Source: Salinirubellus litoreus
Lineage (GTDB): Archaea > Halobacteriota > Halobacteria > Halobacteriales > Haloarculaceae
Reading direction: 5' to 3'
DNA length: 64,000 bases
Assembly: GCF_037335815.1 (NCBI RefSeq)
Contig: NZ_CP147841.1
Span: 372,001-436,000, forward strand
Both the position numbers and the translations under genes were made by a program. Below are positions 45,427-53,791 of the stretch, piece after piece; position 1 is the stretch's first letter, and every line of letters starts with the position of its first letter. The notes below the pieces were generated by a model, which was given only the letters and a program-made list of their open reading frames with translations, ran no database searches and had not been told where the DNA came from.

Positions 45427-45797
45427 AGGGCGTCGGGACTGGTGGCGAAGCGGACCCGCTCGTGGACGGTCGGTCCGAGCGTGAGTTCCACGAGGTCCTC
45501 GTCCAGGACGCGCCCGTCCTCGACGAACACCCCCCAGGTCTCGAACCGGAGCCACCCGCGGAGGTCCGCGGCGTGGGTGTAGAGATCGAGCGTCGCGTTC
45601 TCGTGGGTGGTGAATTCGCTCGAACTGTGGGCCATCGAGAGGTCCGAGTGGAGCGTCCCGTGGCGCTCGAAGAACGATTCGAGATCGGCGGCCGTCCCGT
45701 CGACGAGGTCGGCCACCCGGTCCGATGCGGCCGCGATCTCGTCGGTCGAGAGCCCGGCCTCGCGGAGCGCCCGCTGTTCGCGCTGGTCGAAGTGCAT
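45423..45797 (-). CDS. Conserved haloarchaeal protein coupled to FAU-1 (DUF7532-like)
   Basis: 124 residues from ATG 45797 (an upstream start at 45860 lacks support). Soluble and acidic, with MHFDQREQRALREAGL at the N-terminus, a helical first half, and a conserved-looking HSSSEFTTHENATLDLYTHA / LRGWLRF segment. The DUF number is from memory. It overlaps FAU-1 by 4 bases, which suggests a joint role in RNA metabolism, though nothing in the sequence shows an activity. Confidence 0.7.
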   Translation of the reverse strand: MHFDQREQRALREAGLSTDEIAAASDRVADLVDGTAADLESFFERHGTLHSDLSMAHSSSEFTTHENATLDLYTHAADLRGWLRFETWGVFVEDGRVLDEDLVELTLGPTVHERVRFATSPDAL

Positions 45798-45856
45798 ACC
45801 AGGGGTTCGACCGGTCGGCCCCCAAACGTTGCGGTCACGATCGGTGTCGTCGCGAG

Positions 45857-46474
45857 TCACTCCCCCCTGAACCGTTCCCCCTCGTCGAGCATGGGATGCC
45901 CGGGGAACCCGCCAGGGGGCTCCCAGGAGGAGACGATGGAGAGAAAGCGGGCGAGGACGAACCCGGTCAGCCCCCAGACGACCGCCCCGTCGACACGAAA
46001 GAAGGGGAGGCCGACGGTCTCGCCCTCCTGGTTCCGGCGTTCCTCGACGCTGTAGACCGCCGGGTCGGTGAGATCGGCCGCGGCGAGCACGACCACCTCG
46101 ACGACCTCCCGCTCGTCGGGACGGTACTCGCGGTCGGGGACGCGCGCGGCGAACGGCCTGACGACGTGACCGTACGGCCCGGGGACGTCGTCGAGGCGAC
46201 CGACGATCTCGGCCTCCTCGGGCCGGATGCCCACCTCCTCGTTGGCCTCGCGGAGGGCCGTCCCGGCGAGGTCGGCGTCCTCGGGTTCGTAGCCGCCGCC
46301 CGGGAACGCCATCTCCCCCGGGTGGGCCTCCAGATCGGGCGACCGCTCGGTGAACAGCAGGTGGTCGCCGTCCTCGCGCTCGATGACCGGCACGAGCACG
46401 GCCGCGGCCCGGGCCGAGGGCCGCTCCACCTCCCGGGGCCGGTAGTCGGCCAGCCGTGCGAGGTCCAGTTCCAT
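45857..46474 (-). CDS. NUDIX hydrolase, CoA pyrophosphatase-like
   Basis: 205 residues. The NUDIX box GGGYEPEDADLAGTALREAN with EEVGI follows (about 74-98). The preceding LLFTERSPDLEAHPGEMAFP matches the CoA-pyrophosphatase signature (LLTxRSxxLxxHxGQxxFPGG). It likely cleaves CoA or oxidised CoA to 4'-phosphopantetheine and 3',5'-ADP. The C-terminal region (VWGLTGFVLARFLSIV) is typical of NudL/NUDT7 relatives. Confidence 0.87.
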   Translation of the reverse strand: MELDLARLADYRPREVERPSARAAAVLVPVIEREDGDHLLFTERSPDLEAHPGEMAFPGGGYEPEDADLAGTALREANEEVGIRPEEAEIVGRLDDVPGPYGHVVRPFAARVPDREYRPDEREVVEVVVLAAADLTDPAVYSVEERRNQEGETVGLPFFRVDGAVVWGLTGFVLARFLSIVSSWEPPGGFPGHPMLDEGERFRGE

Positions 46475-46526
46475 CCGTGCCGTCTACGGAGGCCGGACGC
46501 TTGTAGCCGTTTCGTCCGCGGTACCG

Positions 46527-47285
46527 CTACTCCAGCGACCGCAGGAACGCGTCGATCCGGTCGTTCACTGCCACCGAGTGCTCGACGTGGGCGAGCCGTC
46601 GTCCCTCGACGGGCTCGAACTCGCAGTCGGGGAGCCCGTCGGCGAGCGCCTCCCCCGCCGGGATCGGCACCACGGGATCGTCGAGCGCGTGGAGGACGAG
46701 CGAAGGGAGTCCGAGTTCGTACAGCGGCCCGGCGTCGAACGACAGCGCGGCCGCGAGCTGTCCCTCGCGAACCTCCGCAGGGGGATCCTCCTCGCGTCGC
46801 CACCCGACGATCCGATCGAGGAGATCCGGCCGCGCCTCGCGGAACGCGGGGGTGAACAGCCCCGAGAGCGCGTCGGGGGACTCGAAGGGCGCCTCGAACG
46901 CCTCGCGATCCACCGCGCCGCCGCTCGCGGCCGTCCCGATCAGCGTCAGCGACCGGGCGCGGCCGTACTCGCGGGCGTGACGGAGACAGACCATCCCCCC
47001 GAGGCCGAACCCGAGGAGGTGAACCCGCCGCACCCCCGCGTCGGCGAGCACCGCATCGAGGTCGGCGGCCAGCGTCTCGATCCGGTACGGACCGGGAGCC
47101 GCGTCCGGTCCGGTTCCTCGAAGGGCGACCGACAGGGTCCGGAACGACCCGAATCGGCCGTGCTGCCAGCCCCACTGCCACGGGCCGAACCCGGCCTCGC
47201 CGACGAGCGCGACCGTCTCCCCGTCGGCCGGGCCGACCGAGGCGTAGCGCAGGGTCGTTCCGTCGGGGGCGTCGGTCGTGTGCAC
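46527..47285 (-). CDS. Alpha/beta hydrolase
   Basis: 252 residues. The nucleophile elbow is GFGLGGM, where the usual Ser is replaced by Leu (LLGFGLGGMVCLRHA, about 90). This is notable because GxSxxG is expected. The catalytic Asp region ALDDPVVPIPAG (about 190) and the His region RLAHVEHSVAVNDRI are kept. The fold resembles 3-oxoadipate enol-lactonase-type proteins. If the Leu is real, it may be a non-hydrolytic member of the fold. Genome context gives no substrate. Confidence 0.8.
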   Translation of the reverse strand: MHTTDAPDGTTLRYASVGPADGETVALVGEAGFGPWQWGWQHGRFGSFRTLSVALRGTGPDAAPGPYRIETLAADLDAVLADAGVRRVHLLGFGLGGMVCLRHAREYGRARSLTLIGTAASGGAVDREAFEAPFESPDALSGLFTPAFREARPDLLDRIVGWRREEDPPAEVREGQLAAALSFDAGPLYELGLPSLVLHALDDPVVPIPAGEALADGLPDCEFEPVEGRRLAHVEHSVAVNDRIDAFLRSLE

Positions 47286-47612
47286 GCCGGCGGTTCGACT
47301 CGGAGGCGTATGAATCGACCGTCCGGAGGCGGCAGTCCCGGTCGTCGAGTCCGTGGGTTACGTCCCCGACGCCATCGCTCGGACGTGTAGCGGACAGGCG
47401 ACGCCGACGGCCCGAGTTCACGAGTCGGCGGCGTCGCGCTCGGGGTACGGAGCGGCGAGAGCGTCCCGTCCCCGTCCGGGCGGTGTGATCACACCCGCGG
47501 ACCGACCCGTGCCCTCCTCAGAGCACGGGGGGAGTGGTCCCGGTTCGGTACTTGAACCCCCGGACTCCGGACCGCCGTGGACGTTAAGTCCGGCCTCCAC
47601 CTATCGGGGGCC
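47286..47612. promoter_or_regulatory. Intergenic region with a perfect 14-bp palindrome and the DUF460 promoter
   Basis: 327 bases with no convincing gene. GGTGTGATCACACC (47482-47495) is a perfect palindrome of the size bound by dimeric regulators. CGTTAAGT (47582-47589) is placed about 27 bases before the GTG at 47613 and is the likely TATA box. A 5-bp stem with 7-nt loop (47542-47558) resembles a tRNA T-arm but lacks its conserved loop. Confidence 0.45.
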
Positions 47613-49607
47613 GTGAGCACCCGCACGAGTGCCCTCGACGCGGTGGTGTTCGGGGTGGACGTCCAGAGCGGCGACGTCCGGGGGGACTCGCCCTCCTACG
47701 CCCTCGTCGCCTTCGACGGCGAGCACGTCGACCGGGACGTGGTCTCCCTGCGAAAGCTCCGCCGGCTCGTCGACCGGGAGGAGCCCGCCATCCTCGCCAC
47801 CGACAACATGTACGAACTCGCCGCGGACAAGGACGACCTCGTCCGCTTTCTGGGATCCCTGCCCCCAGGAACGAAGCTCGTGCAGGTGACCGGCGCGGAG
47901 CGGCCCGAACCCCTCTCGCGGGTCGCCTCCCGGCACGGCGTCCCCTACGGGAAGGACCCGATGAAGGAGGCCGAGGCGGCGGCGAGGCTGGCCGCGATGA
48001 ACGTCGGCCAGGAAGTCTCGGCGTTCACCGACAAAACATCGGTCAAGGTCTCACGAGGCCGCTCGACCGGAAAGGGCGGGTGGTCCGAGGACCGCTACAC
48101 CCGGCGCATCCACGGGAACGTAAAGCGTGCGACGAGGGAGGTCGAGTCCGAGCTCCAGGGTGCGGGACTGGACTTCGAGAAGGAGGTGACCGAGAAGTAC
48201 GGGGGCTACTCGCGGGCAGTGTTCGAGGTCGAGGGTACGCCCGACGACATCCCCGTCTCGGCGCGACGCTCGGGGGACGTCCGCGTGGAGGTCGAGCGCG
48301 AGCGCCGCGACGGCATCGAGTTCCGGCCGCTCGCCAAGCGCCGCGACCACGTCATCGTCGGCATCGACCCCGGGACGACCACCGCGGTCGCCGTCCTCGA
48401 CCTCGACGGCAACGTACTGGACGTCCTCTCGACGCGCACGGCGGACATGGCGGCGGTCATCGAGTGGATCATCGAGCGCGGTCGGCCGATACTGGTGGCC
48501 GCGGACGTGACGCCGATGCCCGAGACCGTCGAGAAGATCCGCCGGTCGTTCGACGCCGCCGGGTGGACCCCGACCTCCGACCTGCCGGTCGACGGCAAGC
48601 AGCACCGGACTCGCGAGGAGGGGTACGAGAACGACCACGAGCGCGACGCGATGGCCGCCGCGCTCTACGCCTTCGACGACCACGAGGACCAGTTCCGCCG
48701 CATCGCCCGGAAGGTCCCCCCGCAGTTCGACCGCGGGGAGGTGACCGCGCGCGTCGTCGCGGGCGAGGAGTCCGTCGAGGCCGTCCTGACCGATCTGGAG
48801 GACGACGAGAGCGAGCCCGAGGAGGAGAGCGAGCACACCGCGCGCGAGCTGAGCGAGGAGGAGCGGAAGATAAAGCGGCTGAAGGCCCGCGTCGAGCGCC
48901 TCGAAGACCACGTCGAGGATCTCCGGGGGACCATCGCCACGAAGGACGAGCGCATCGAGGAGTACGAGGCCGAGCTATCGGAGGCCCGACGCGAGGAGCG
49001 TCGCGAAGCCCGCGAGCGCCGGGAGGTCTCGAGGCTCGAACGCGAGACCGATCGACTGGAGCGCGAGCTCGAGGAGGCCCACGAACGAAACGAGGAACTG
49101 GAGGGGAAGCTCGAACGGCTGAAGGCGCTCTGGCGGCTCGACCACTCGAACTTCGCCGACGTCGCCGAGGAGAAAGCCGGACTCGTCCCCGTCAAACCCG
49201 TCGAGCAGTTCACCAAGGCCGCCATCGAGGACGCCGAGCGACGGTTCGGGCTGGCGAGGGACGACGTGGTCTACCTGCGCGACGCCTCGGGGGCGGGACG
49301 GGAGACCGCCCGGCGGCTCGCCGAGGTCGAACCACGGGTCGTCCTCAGGAACGGTAACCTCTCCGAGCAGGCCGACGAGGTGCTGTTCGAGCACGGGATC
49401 CCCGTCGGCCCCGCGGAGAAGGTCACGATACAGGAGATCGACGAGCTAGCGGTCGCCCGCGAGGTCGAGGTGGAGGGCGTCGTCGAGGGGTGGGAGGAGC
49501 GCGCCGAGGACCGCCGGCGCGACCGGAACGCCGAGATGGTCGACCGGCTCATCAGCGAGCACCGGGCCGACCGCGACCTCGACGAGGTCCGGGGCGAGGG
49601 CGACTGA
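47613..49607 (+). CDS. DUF460 protein with RNase H-like domain and coiled coil
   Basis: 664 residues from GTG 47613. The N-terminal part has a first RNase H-like unit (VVFGVDVQSGDVRGDSP), then a second (HVIVGIDPGTTTAVAVLDLD, about 243) with DHERDAMAAALYA as the late acidic helix. A long charged coiled coil (about 410-505) follows, and a C-terminal domain with GLVPVKPVEQFTKAA. The family is widespread in archaea; its RNase H/RuvC-like core suggests a nuclease or ATPase-like role in nucleic acid metabolism, unproven. A TATA-like box at 47582 supports the GTG start. The TGA stop is followed directly by TACGG, like hairpin elements A and B. Confidence 0.85.
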   Translation: MSTRTSALDAVVFGVDVQSGDVRGDSPSYALVAFDGEHVDRDVVSLRKLRRLVDREEPAILATDNMYELAADKDDLVRFLGSLPPGTKLVQVTGAERPEPLSRVASRHGVPYGKDPMKEAEAAARLAAMNVGQEVSAFTDKTSVKVSRGRSTGKGGWSEDRYTRRIHGNVKRATREVESELQGAGLDFEKEVTEKYGGYSRAVFEVEGTPDDIPVSARRSGDVRVEVERERRDGIEFRPLAKRRDHVIVGIDPGTTTAVAVLDLDGNVLDVLSTRTADMAAVIEWIIERGRPILVAADVTPMPETVEKIRRSFDAAGWTPTSDLPVDGKQHRTREEGYENDHERDAMAAALYAFDDHEDQFRRIARKVPPQFDRGEVTARVVAGEESVEAVLTDLEDDESEPEEESEHTARELSEEERKIKRLKARVERLEDHVEDLRGTIATKDERIEEYEAELSEARREERREARERREVSRLERETDRLERELEEAHERNEELEGKLERLKALWRLDHSNFADVAEEKAGLVPVKPVEQFTKAAIEDAERRFGLARDDVVYLRDASGAGRETARRLAEVEPRVVLRNGNLSEQADEVLFEHGIPVGPAEKVTIQEIDELAVAREVEVEGVVEGWEERAEDRRRDRNAEMVDRLISEHRADRDLDEVRGEGD

Positions 49608-49626
49608 TACGGATCCGGGCCACAGC

Positions 49627-49830
49627 TTACAGCGCCCCCTTCATCCCCGTCTTCTCGAGCGCCGTGTCGACCAGCCCGCCGGCGACCAGACCGACGCCGG
49701 CGAGGATCAGTACCGCCCCCGCGGCGGCCACCCGGTTCTCCCGGCCGACGACGAGGACGCCGAGCACGACCAGCGCCGCGCCGACCTGTCCCCGACCGCC
49801 GAGCAACTCGCGCGTCTCCTGGAGGTCCAT
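49627..49830 (-). CDS. Small membrane protein
   Basis: 67 residues. Two helices (GQVGAALVVLGVLVVG and VAAAGAVLILAGVGLVAGGLV) with a short charged loop. Conserved-looking but without a recognised family. It converges with DUF460 and is divergent from the aIF1A gene. Confidence 0.6.
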   Translation of the reverse strand: MDLQETRELLGGRGQVGAALVVLGVLVVGRENRVAAAGAVLILAGVGLVAGGLVDTALEKTGMKGAL

Positions 49831-49974
49831 AAGGGGGCGACTCGGGGGTCCGGTTTAATGCCTGGGTCGCCCGACAGCCGAGAGTCCGTCCCGTCGATCC
49901 GGCGGAGAGCGGTCCTGCCTGGATTCGGCCCGGGAGAGGGGAAGCTTAAACACCTGTCTCCCGAAGCGTCGGAC

Positions 49975-50271
49975 ATGAGCGAGAACGACAGTGGGCGCAA
50001 GAACCTCAGGATGCCCGAGGAGGGAGAAGTGTTCGCGGTCGTCACGGAGATGCTCGGTGCCAACCGGGTGAAGGTGCGCTGTATGGACGGCGTCGAGCGG
50101 ACCGCGCGTATCCCCGGGCGGATGCAGAAGCGCATCTGGATACGCGAGGACGACGTGGTGCTCGTCGAGCCGTGGGACTGGCAGGACGAGAAGGGCGACA
50201 TCGCCTGGCGATACGACAAGCAGGAGGCCGATCAGCTCCGGGAGGAGGGCCACATCACGGGCTCGGTATGA
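49975..50271 (+). CDS. eif1A: Translation initiation factor aIF1A
   Basis: 98 residues from ATG 49975. S1/OB-fold core: EGEVFAVVTEMLGANRVKVR, GVERTARIPGRMQKRIWI, DDVVLVEPWDWQDEKGDIAW. Only a short acidic N-tail is present, as in archaea. It binds the small ribosomal subunit A site during initiation. A GCTTAAAC box (49954-49961) is about 18 bases upstream, slightly close. It is followed by rio1, a common archaeal pair. Confidence 0.95.
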   Translation: MSENDSGRKNLRMPEEGEVFAVVTEMLGANRVKVRCMDGVERTARIPGRMQKRIWIREDDVVLVEPWDWQDEKGDIAWRYDKQEADQLREEGHITGSV

Positions 50272-50284
50272 CCGACCGATCGCC

Positions 50285-51172
50285 ATGACCGACGCCGCCG
50301 AGGAGTTCGAGCTGATCGAACCCGAGGAGGGGGCGGGCGAGTCGTTCGGCGACGAGTGGGAGGAGATCGACGTCTCGGACGACGAGGCCGACCGCATCGC
50401 CCGCAAGCGCGACCGCGAGTTCCTGCAGTTCCGGGAGCGCATCAAGGACGCCGACCAGTTCAAGGTCGAGGACTCGGTGTTCGACGAGGCGACCCTCGGC
50501 GCGCTCTACAAGCTCGTCCAGGACGGCCACATCGACGCGTTCGGCGGGCCGCTCTCGACCGGGAAGGAGGCCAACGTCTACCTCGCCGCCGGAGCCGAGG
50601 GGGAGGTGGCGGTGAAGGTCTACCGGATCAACGCCTCCGATTTCAGGACGATGCGGGACTACCTCGACGGCGACCCGCGGTTCGAGGGGATCGGCTCGGA
50701 CAAGAAGAAGGTGGTCGTCGCCTGGACGAAGAAGGAGTTCGCCAACCTCAACCGGGCCCGTGCCGCCGGGGTCAGGGTTCCCGAGCCCATCGCCGTCCAG
50801 CGGAACGTCCTCGTGATGGAGTTCCTGGGCCGGGACGGCGAGCGGGCCCACCGGCTCAACGAGGTCGACGTCGAGAACCCCCGAACGGCGTACGAGGTCG
50901 TGCGCGAGTACATGCGCCGGCTCTACGACGCCGGGCTGGTCCACGGCGACCTCTCGGAGTACAACCTGGTCGTCCACGAGGGCGAACTCACGGTGCTCGA
51001 CCTCGGCCAGGCCGTCACCGTCCACCACCCGAACTACCGGGAGTTCCTCGAACGGGACTGCGAGAACGTCGCCAGCTTCTTCGCCCGGCAGGGCCTCGAC
51101 GTCACGCCCGACGACCTGCTCTCGTTCGTGGCCAGCGAGGACGACGACGACGGGGACGACCCCGAGGACTGA
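50285..51172 (+). CDS. rio1: RIO1-type serine protein kinase
   Basis: 295 residues. RIO1 motifs: GPLSTGKEANVYLA (P-loop), AVKVYRINASDFRTM (the catalytic Lys), VMEFLGRDG hinge, VHGDLSEYNLVV (catalytic loop) and VLDLGQAVTVHHP (metal loop). RIO kinases act in late small-subunit maturation. It lies 13 bases after aIF1A. In archaea the KH-domain gene usually follows; here an inserted segment (51203-53734) lies between. The C-terminal tail is poly-acidic. Confidence 0.94.
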   Translation: MTDAAEEFELIEPEEGAGESFGDEWEEIDVSDDEADRIARKRDREFLQFRERIKDADQFKVEDSVFDEATLGALYKLVQDGHIDAFGGPLSTGKEANVYLAAGAEGEVAVKVYRINASDFRTMRDYLDGDPRFEGIGSDKKKVVVAWTKKEFANLNRARAAGVRVPEPIAVQRNVLVMEFLGRDGERAHRLNEVDVENPRTAYEVVREYMRRLYDAGLVHGDLSEYNLVVHEGELTVLDLGQAVTVHHPNYREFLERDCENVASFFARQGLDVTPDDLLSFVASEDDDDGDDPED

Positions 51173-51202
51173 GCGCGGGCGAGATCCCGCTCACGTCGGC
51201 GG

Positions 51203-52144
51203 TCACGCCAGATCGCCGAAGAACGACTCGATCGCCTCGTTCGCCAGACCGGGTCGCTCGTAGTGAACGAAGTGGCCGGCGTCGGGAACCGTCTCGAGCC
51301 GGTAGTCGGCGAAGTACTCGCCGAGCCGGTCGGCCCACTTGGACTTCACGACGGGGTCGAGCTCCCCCCACAGGATCCGCGTCGGGACCTCGATCGGGTC
51401 CATCGAGGGCACTCCCTCCCGCATCAGTCGTTTCCGGTCGGCCTCCGCGGCCACGTACCAGTTGAACCCGCCCTGGAGGTTCCCTGGCTCCGAGTAGGTG
51501 TCCACCCACGCCTCGCGGTCGGCCTCGTCGAAGGCCTCCGGATCGCCCGCCCAGTGGGTGAGGAAGTGCTCGACGTACGTCCGGCAGGTCTCCCGGGTCG
51601 CGCCGACGAGGTCCGCCGCCCAGGGCTGCTGGTTGAACGACTGGTACCAGATCTCGCTGATGTGATCCGGATCCCGCTACCGTTTCCCGATCCCCGGGTA
51701 CGGACAGTCGAAGAAGAACAGCCCCCGGAGGAGTTCCGGGCGCTCGCGGGCGATCCGCTGGCCGACGTAGGCACCGAGATCGTGGCTGACGAGCCCGAAC
51801 TCCTCGACGCCGAGTTCCGTCGCGAGCGCCGTGAGATCGGCGACGTGCTCCTCAACGCCGTACCCTTGCGTGGCCGGAATGTCGGGGTTCTCCGAGCCCC
51901 CGAACCCCGCCAGATCCGGCACGATCACATCGAACGAATCGGCGAGGGCCGGGACGTTCTTGCGCCAGACCCGCCAGTACTCCGGCCAGCCGTGGATCAG
52001 GAACAGCGGGGACCCCTCCCCCTCGCGGACGTAGCGGAACTCGGTCCCGTTGGCCCGAACGTACCTGTGGTCCCAGGACATCGATCGGTGTTCCCCGAGG
52101 ACCCACTTGTAGCTTCGCCGGAACCACCCGTCACCGTCCGTCAC
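51203..52144 (-). pseudogene. Alpha/beta hydrolase (epoxide hydrolase-like) with an in-frame amber stop
   Basis: Read through, 314 codons of a haloalkane dehalogenase/epoxide hydrolase-like protein: HGWPEYW (oxyanion), SHDLGAYVGQR with the nucleophile Asp (SHD), ILWGELDPVVKSKWAD and DAGHFVHYERP. A TAG at 51677-51679 follows PYPGIGKR, at a site where relatives have Trp (TGG to TAG is one base change). The same frame continues with RDPDHISEIWYQSFNQQ to the natural stop at 51203. So it is a single nonsense mutation (or sequencing error) in an otherwise intact gene. Confidence 0.85.
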
Positions 52145-52224
52145 TGTTCTCCCCGTGCTCCGGCTCTCGGTGTGTCCTAACGTCCCACGCGAACCTCTTT
52201 CCCGTCCGTGCCCTCGTGAGCCCC

Positions 52225-53084
52225 ATGACCGACACCCCTCCGGAATCGCTCACGCCCGACGAGGCGTTCGCGCTCGTCGGTCACGAGACGCGCGTCGCGA
52301 TCCTCCAGGCGGTGGTGGACGCCGCGCGGGAGGCCGACGATCCGTTCGCCTCGGTCGGGTTCTCCGAACTCCGAGAGCGCGTGGGAATGCGTGACTCCGG
52401 GGGGTTCAACTACCACCTCGGCAAGCTCGTCGGAACCTTCCTCGAACACGACGAGGAGGGGTCCGGCCCCGGTACACCACGCTGCTCGTGGTGGGAGCGA
52501 TCCTCTCGGGCGTCTACACCGAGCAGGGCTCGGCCGAGCCGGTCGCCGTCGACACGCCCTGCCCGATCTGCGACGGCGTCATCGAGGCGACCTACGAGCG
52601 CGAGCGGGCGGTGGTCGCCTGTACCGACTGTGGGGAGACGTTCTACTCCTCGGCCGTCCCGCCGGGTGCGCTGGAGGGCTACGACACGTCCGAGTACCCC
52701 GAGGTGTTCGCCCGGTGGACGTCCCGACTGATGGCCGAGATGCGGTCGGGGTTCTGTCTGGCCTGTCTCGGTCGGGTCGACACCGAGGTCCGTCCGGAGG
52801 GGGGCAAGCCCGTCGTTCACTACCGGTGCCGGCGGTGTCCGGAGCGGTCGCGGACCTCCGTGGCCGCGGCGCTACTCGACCACCCCGCGATGGTGTCGTT
52901 CCACTGGGACCACGGCATCGACGTCCGCGAGGTCGTCGCCTGGGCCCTGCCGTGGCTCCACGGCGACACCACGCTCGTCTCGGAGGACCCCCTCCGGGCC
53001 GAGTGTACGGCCGAACTCGGCGGCGAGACGTTGACGCTCACCGTCGACGGGACGCTCTCCGTACTGGCCGTCGAGCGCTCCTGA
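52225..53084 (+). pseudogene. HTH regulator with zinc ribbons, frameshifted (paralogue of 1591-2550)
   Basis: The first part (LTPDEAFALVGHETRVAILQA ... GGFNYHLGKLVGTFLEHDEEG) is in one frame and the remainder (YTTLLVVGAILSGVY, CPICDGVIEATYERE, CTDCGETFY, CLACLGRV) in another. The break is at about 52461: adding one base after GGGGT restores EEGYRPRYTTL, as expected for the family. So there is a one-base deletion, natural or from sequencing. It stands divergent from the hydrolase pseudogene, which it may once have regulated. Confidence 0.82.
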
Positions 53085-53248
53085 CCCGCCACGGACGGAC
53101 GACCGTTTCCGCGAACCGTCAAGGAGGTGTTCTCGGAGTCAGTCTTCACGATCAGTTTCCCCCGTGGTAGCGACGCGTGCGCCGGAGTCCCGCGCTCCGT
53201 CGGCCGCCGGAACGGGAGGCTGATTAGGCCCGAGCGAGGAGGCCGAGC

Positions 53249-53734
53249 ATGGAGATCCGCGAGGCGACGCCCGACGACGCGGCGGCGATGAGCGGCGTCG
53301 CGGAGGAGGCGTGGTGGGCGTCCTGTGCGGCGTTCCTCGACGGCGACACGTTGCGCGGGGTGCTCGCGGAGGGGTACTCCGAATCCCGGCTGTCCGGGGC
53401 CGTCGCGGACCCCGAACTCCACACGACGGTCGCAGTCGACGGTTCGGTGCTCGGGTTCGCAATCGCCGAGCGGACGTGGGCCGACACGGTCGACCTCCAC
53501 GCGCTCTACGTCGACCCCGACCGCTGGGGGGAGGGTGCGGGGTCGGCGCTCCTCGAGTCGGTCCTCACGTACGCACGCGAAGAGGGGTGCGAGTACGTCC
53601 GCGCCACGGTGTTCGTGGACAACCCTGTCGCGCGGCCCTTCTTCGAGTCACAGGGGTTCGAGGAGGCCCGGGTGGTCGAGACGCCCGTGTTCGAGGAGGT
53701 CCACGAGGAGTCGGTCCTGGAGCGAGCCGTGTGA
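53249..53734 (+). CDS. GNAT-family N-acetyltransferase
   Basis: 161 residues. Begins MEIREATPDDAAAMSGVAEE; acetyl-CoA loop DPDRWGEGAGSALLESV (about 90), then FVDNPVARPFFESQGFEEA, the standard C-terminal GNAT pattern. The acceptor is unknown. It lies between the damaged segment and the KH gene. The TGA stop is followed at once by TACGGACCG and a small hairpin. Confidence 0.86.
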   Translation: MEIREATPDDAAAMSGVAEEAWWASCAAFLDGDTLRGVLAEGYSESRLSGAVADPELHTTVAVDGSVLGFAIAERTWADTVDLHALYVDPDRWGEGAGSALLESVLTYAREEGCEYVRATVFVDNPVARPFFESQGFEEARVVETPVFEEVHEESVLERAV

Positions 53735-53736
53735 TA

Positions 53737-53757
53737 CGGACCGTTTTCGGCGGTCCG
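53737..53757 (+). terminator. Short hairpin after the acetyltransferase stop
   Basis: CGGACCG (53737-53743), loop TTTTCGG, CGGTCCG (53751-53757). It sits directly after TGA-TA and is probably a transcript-end structure. The TGATACGG start is shared with hairpin elements A-C, so it could be an internally deleted relative. No T-tract follows. Confidence 0.4.
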
Positions 53758-53791
53758 AAGGCTTGAAACCGGCGCGTATCGTAGCGCGCCT

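Noticed and set aside
47542..47558. GGTTC-GGTACTT-GAACC resembles a tRNA T-arm
   Set aside because: The loop lacks the TTCRA core and no cloverleaf can be drawn around it.
51677..51679. Amber codon as pyrrolysine in the hydrolase
   Set aside because: Pyrrolysine is not known in haloarchaea, the family position is normally Trp, and there is no other sign of pyl genes here.
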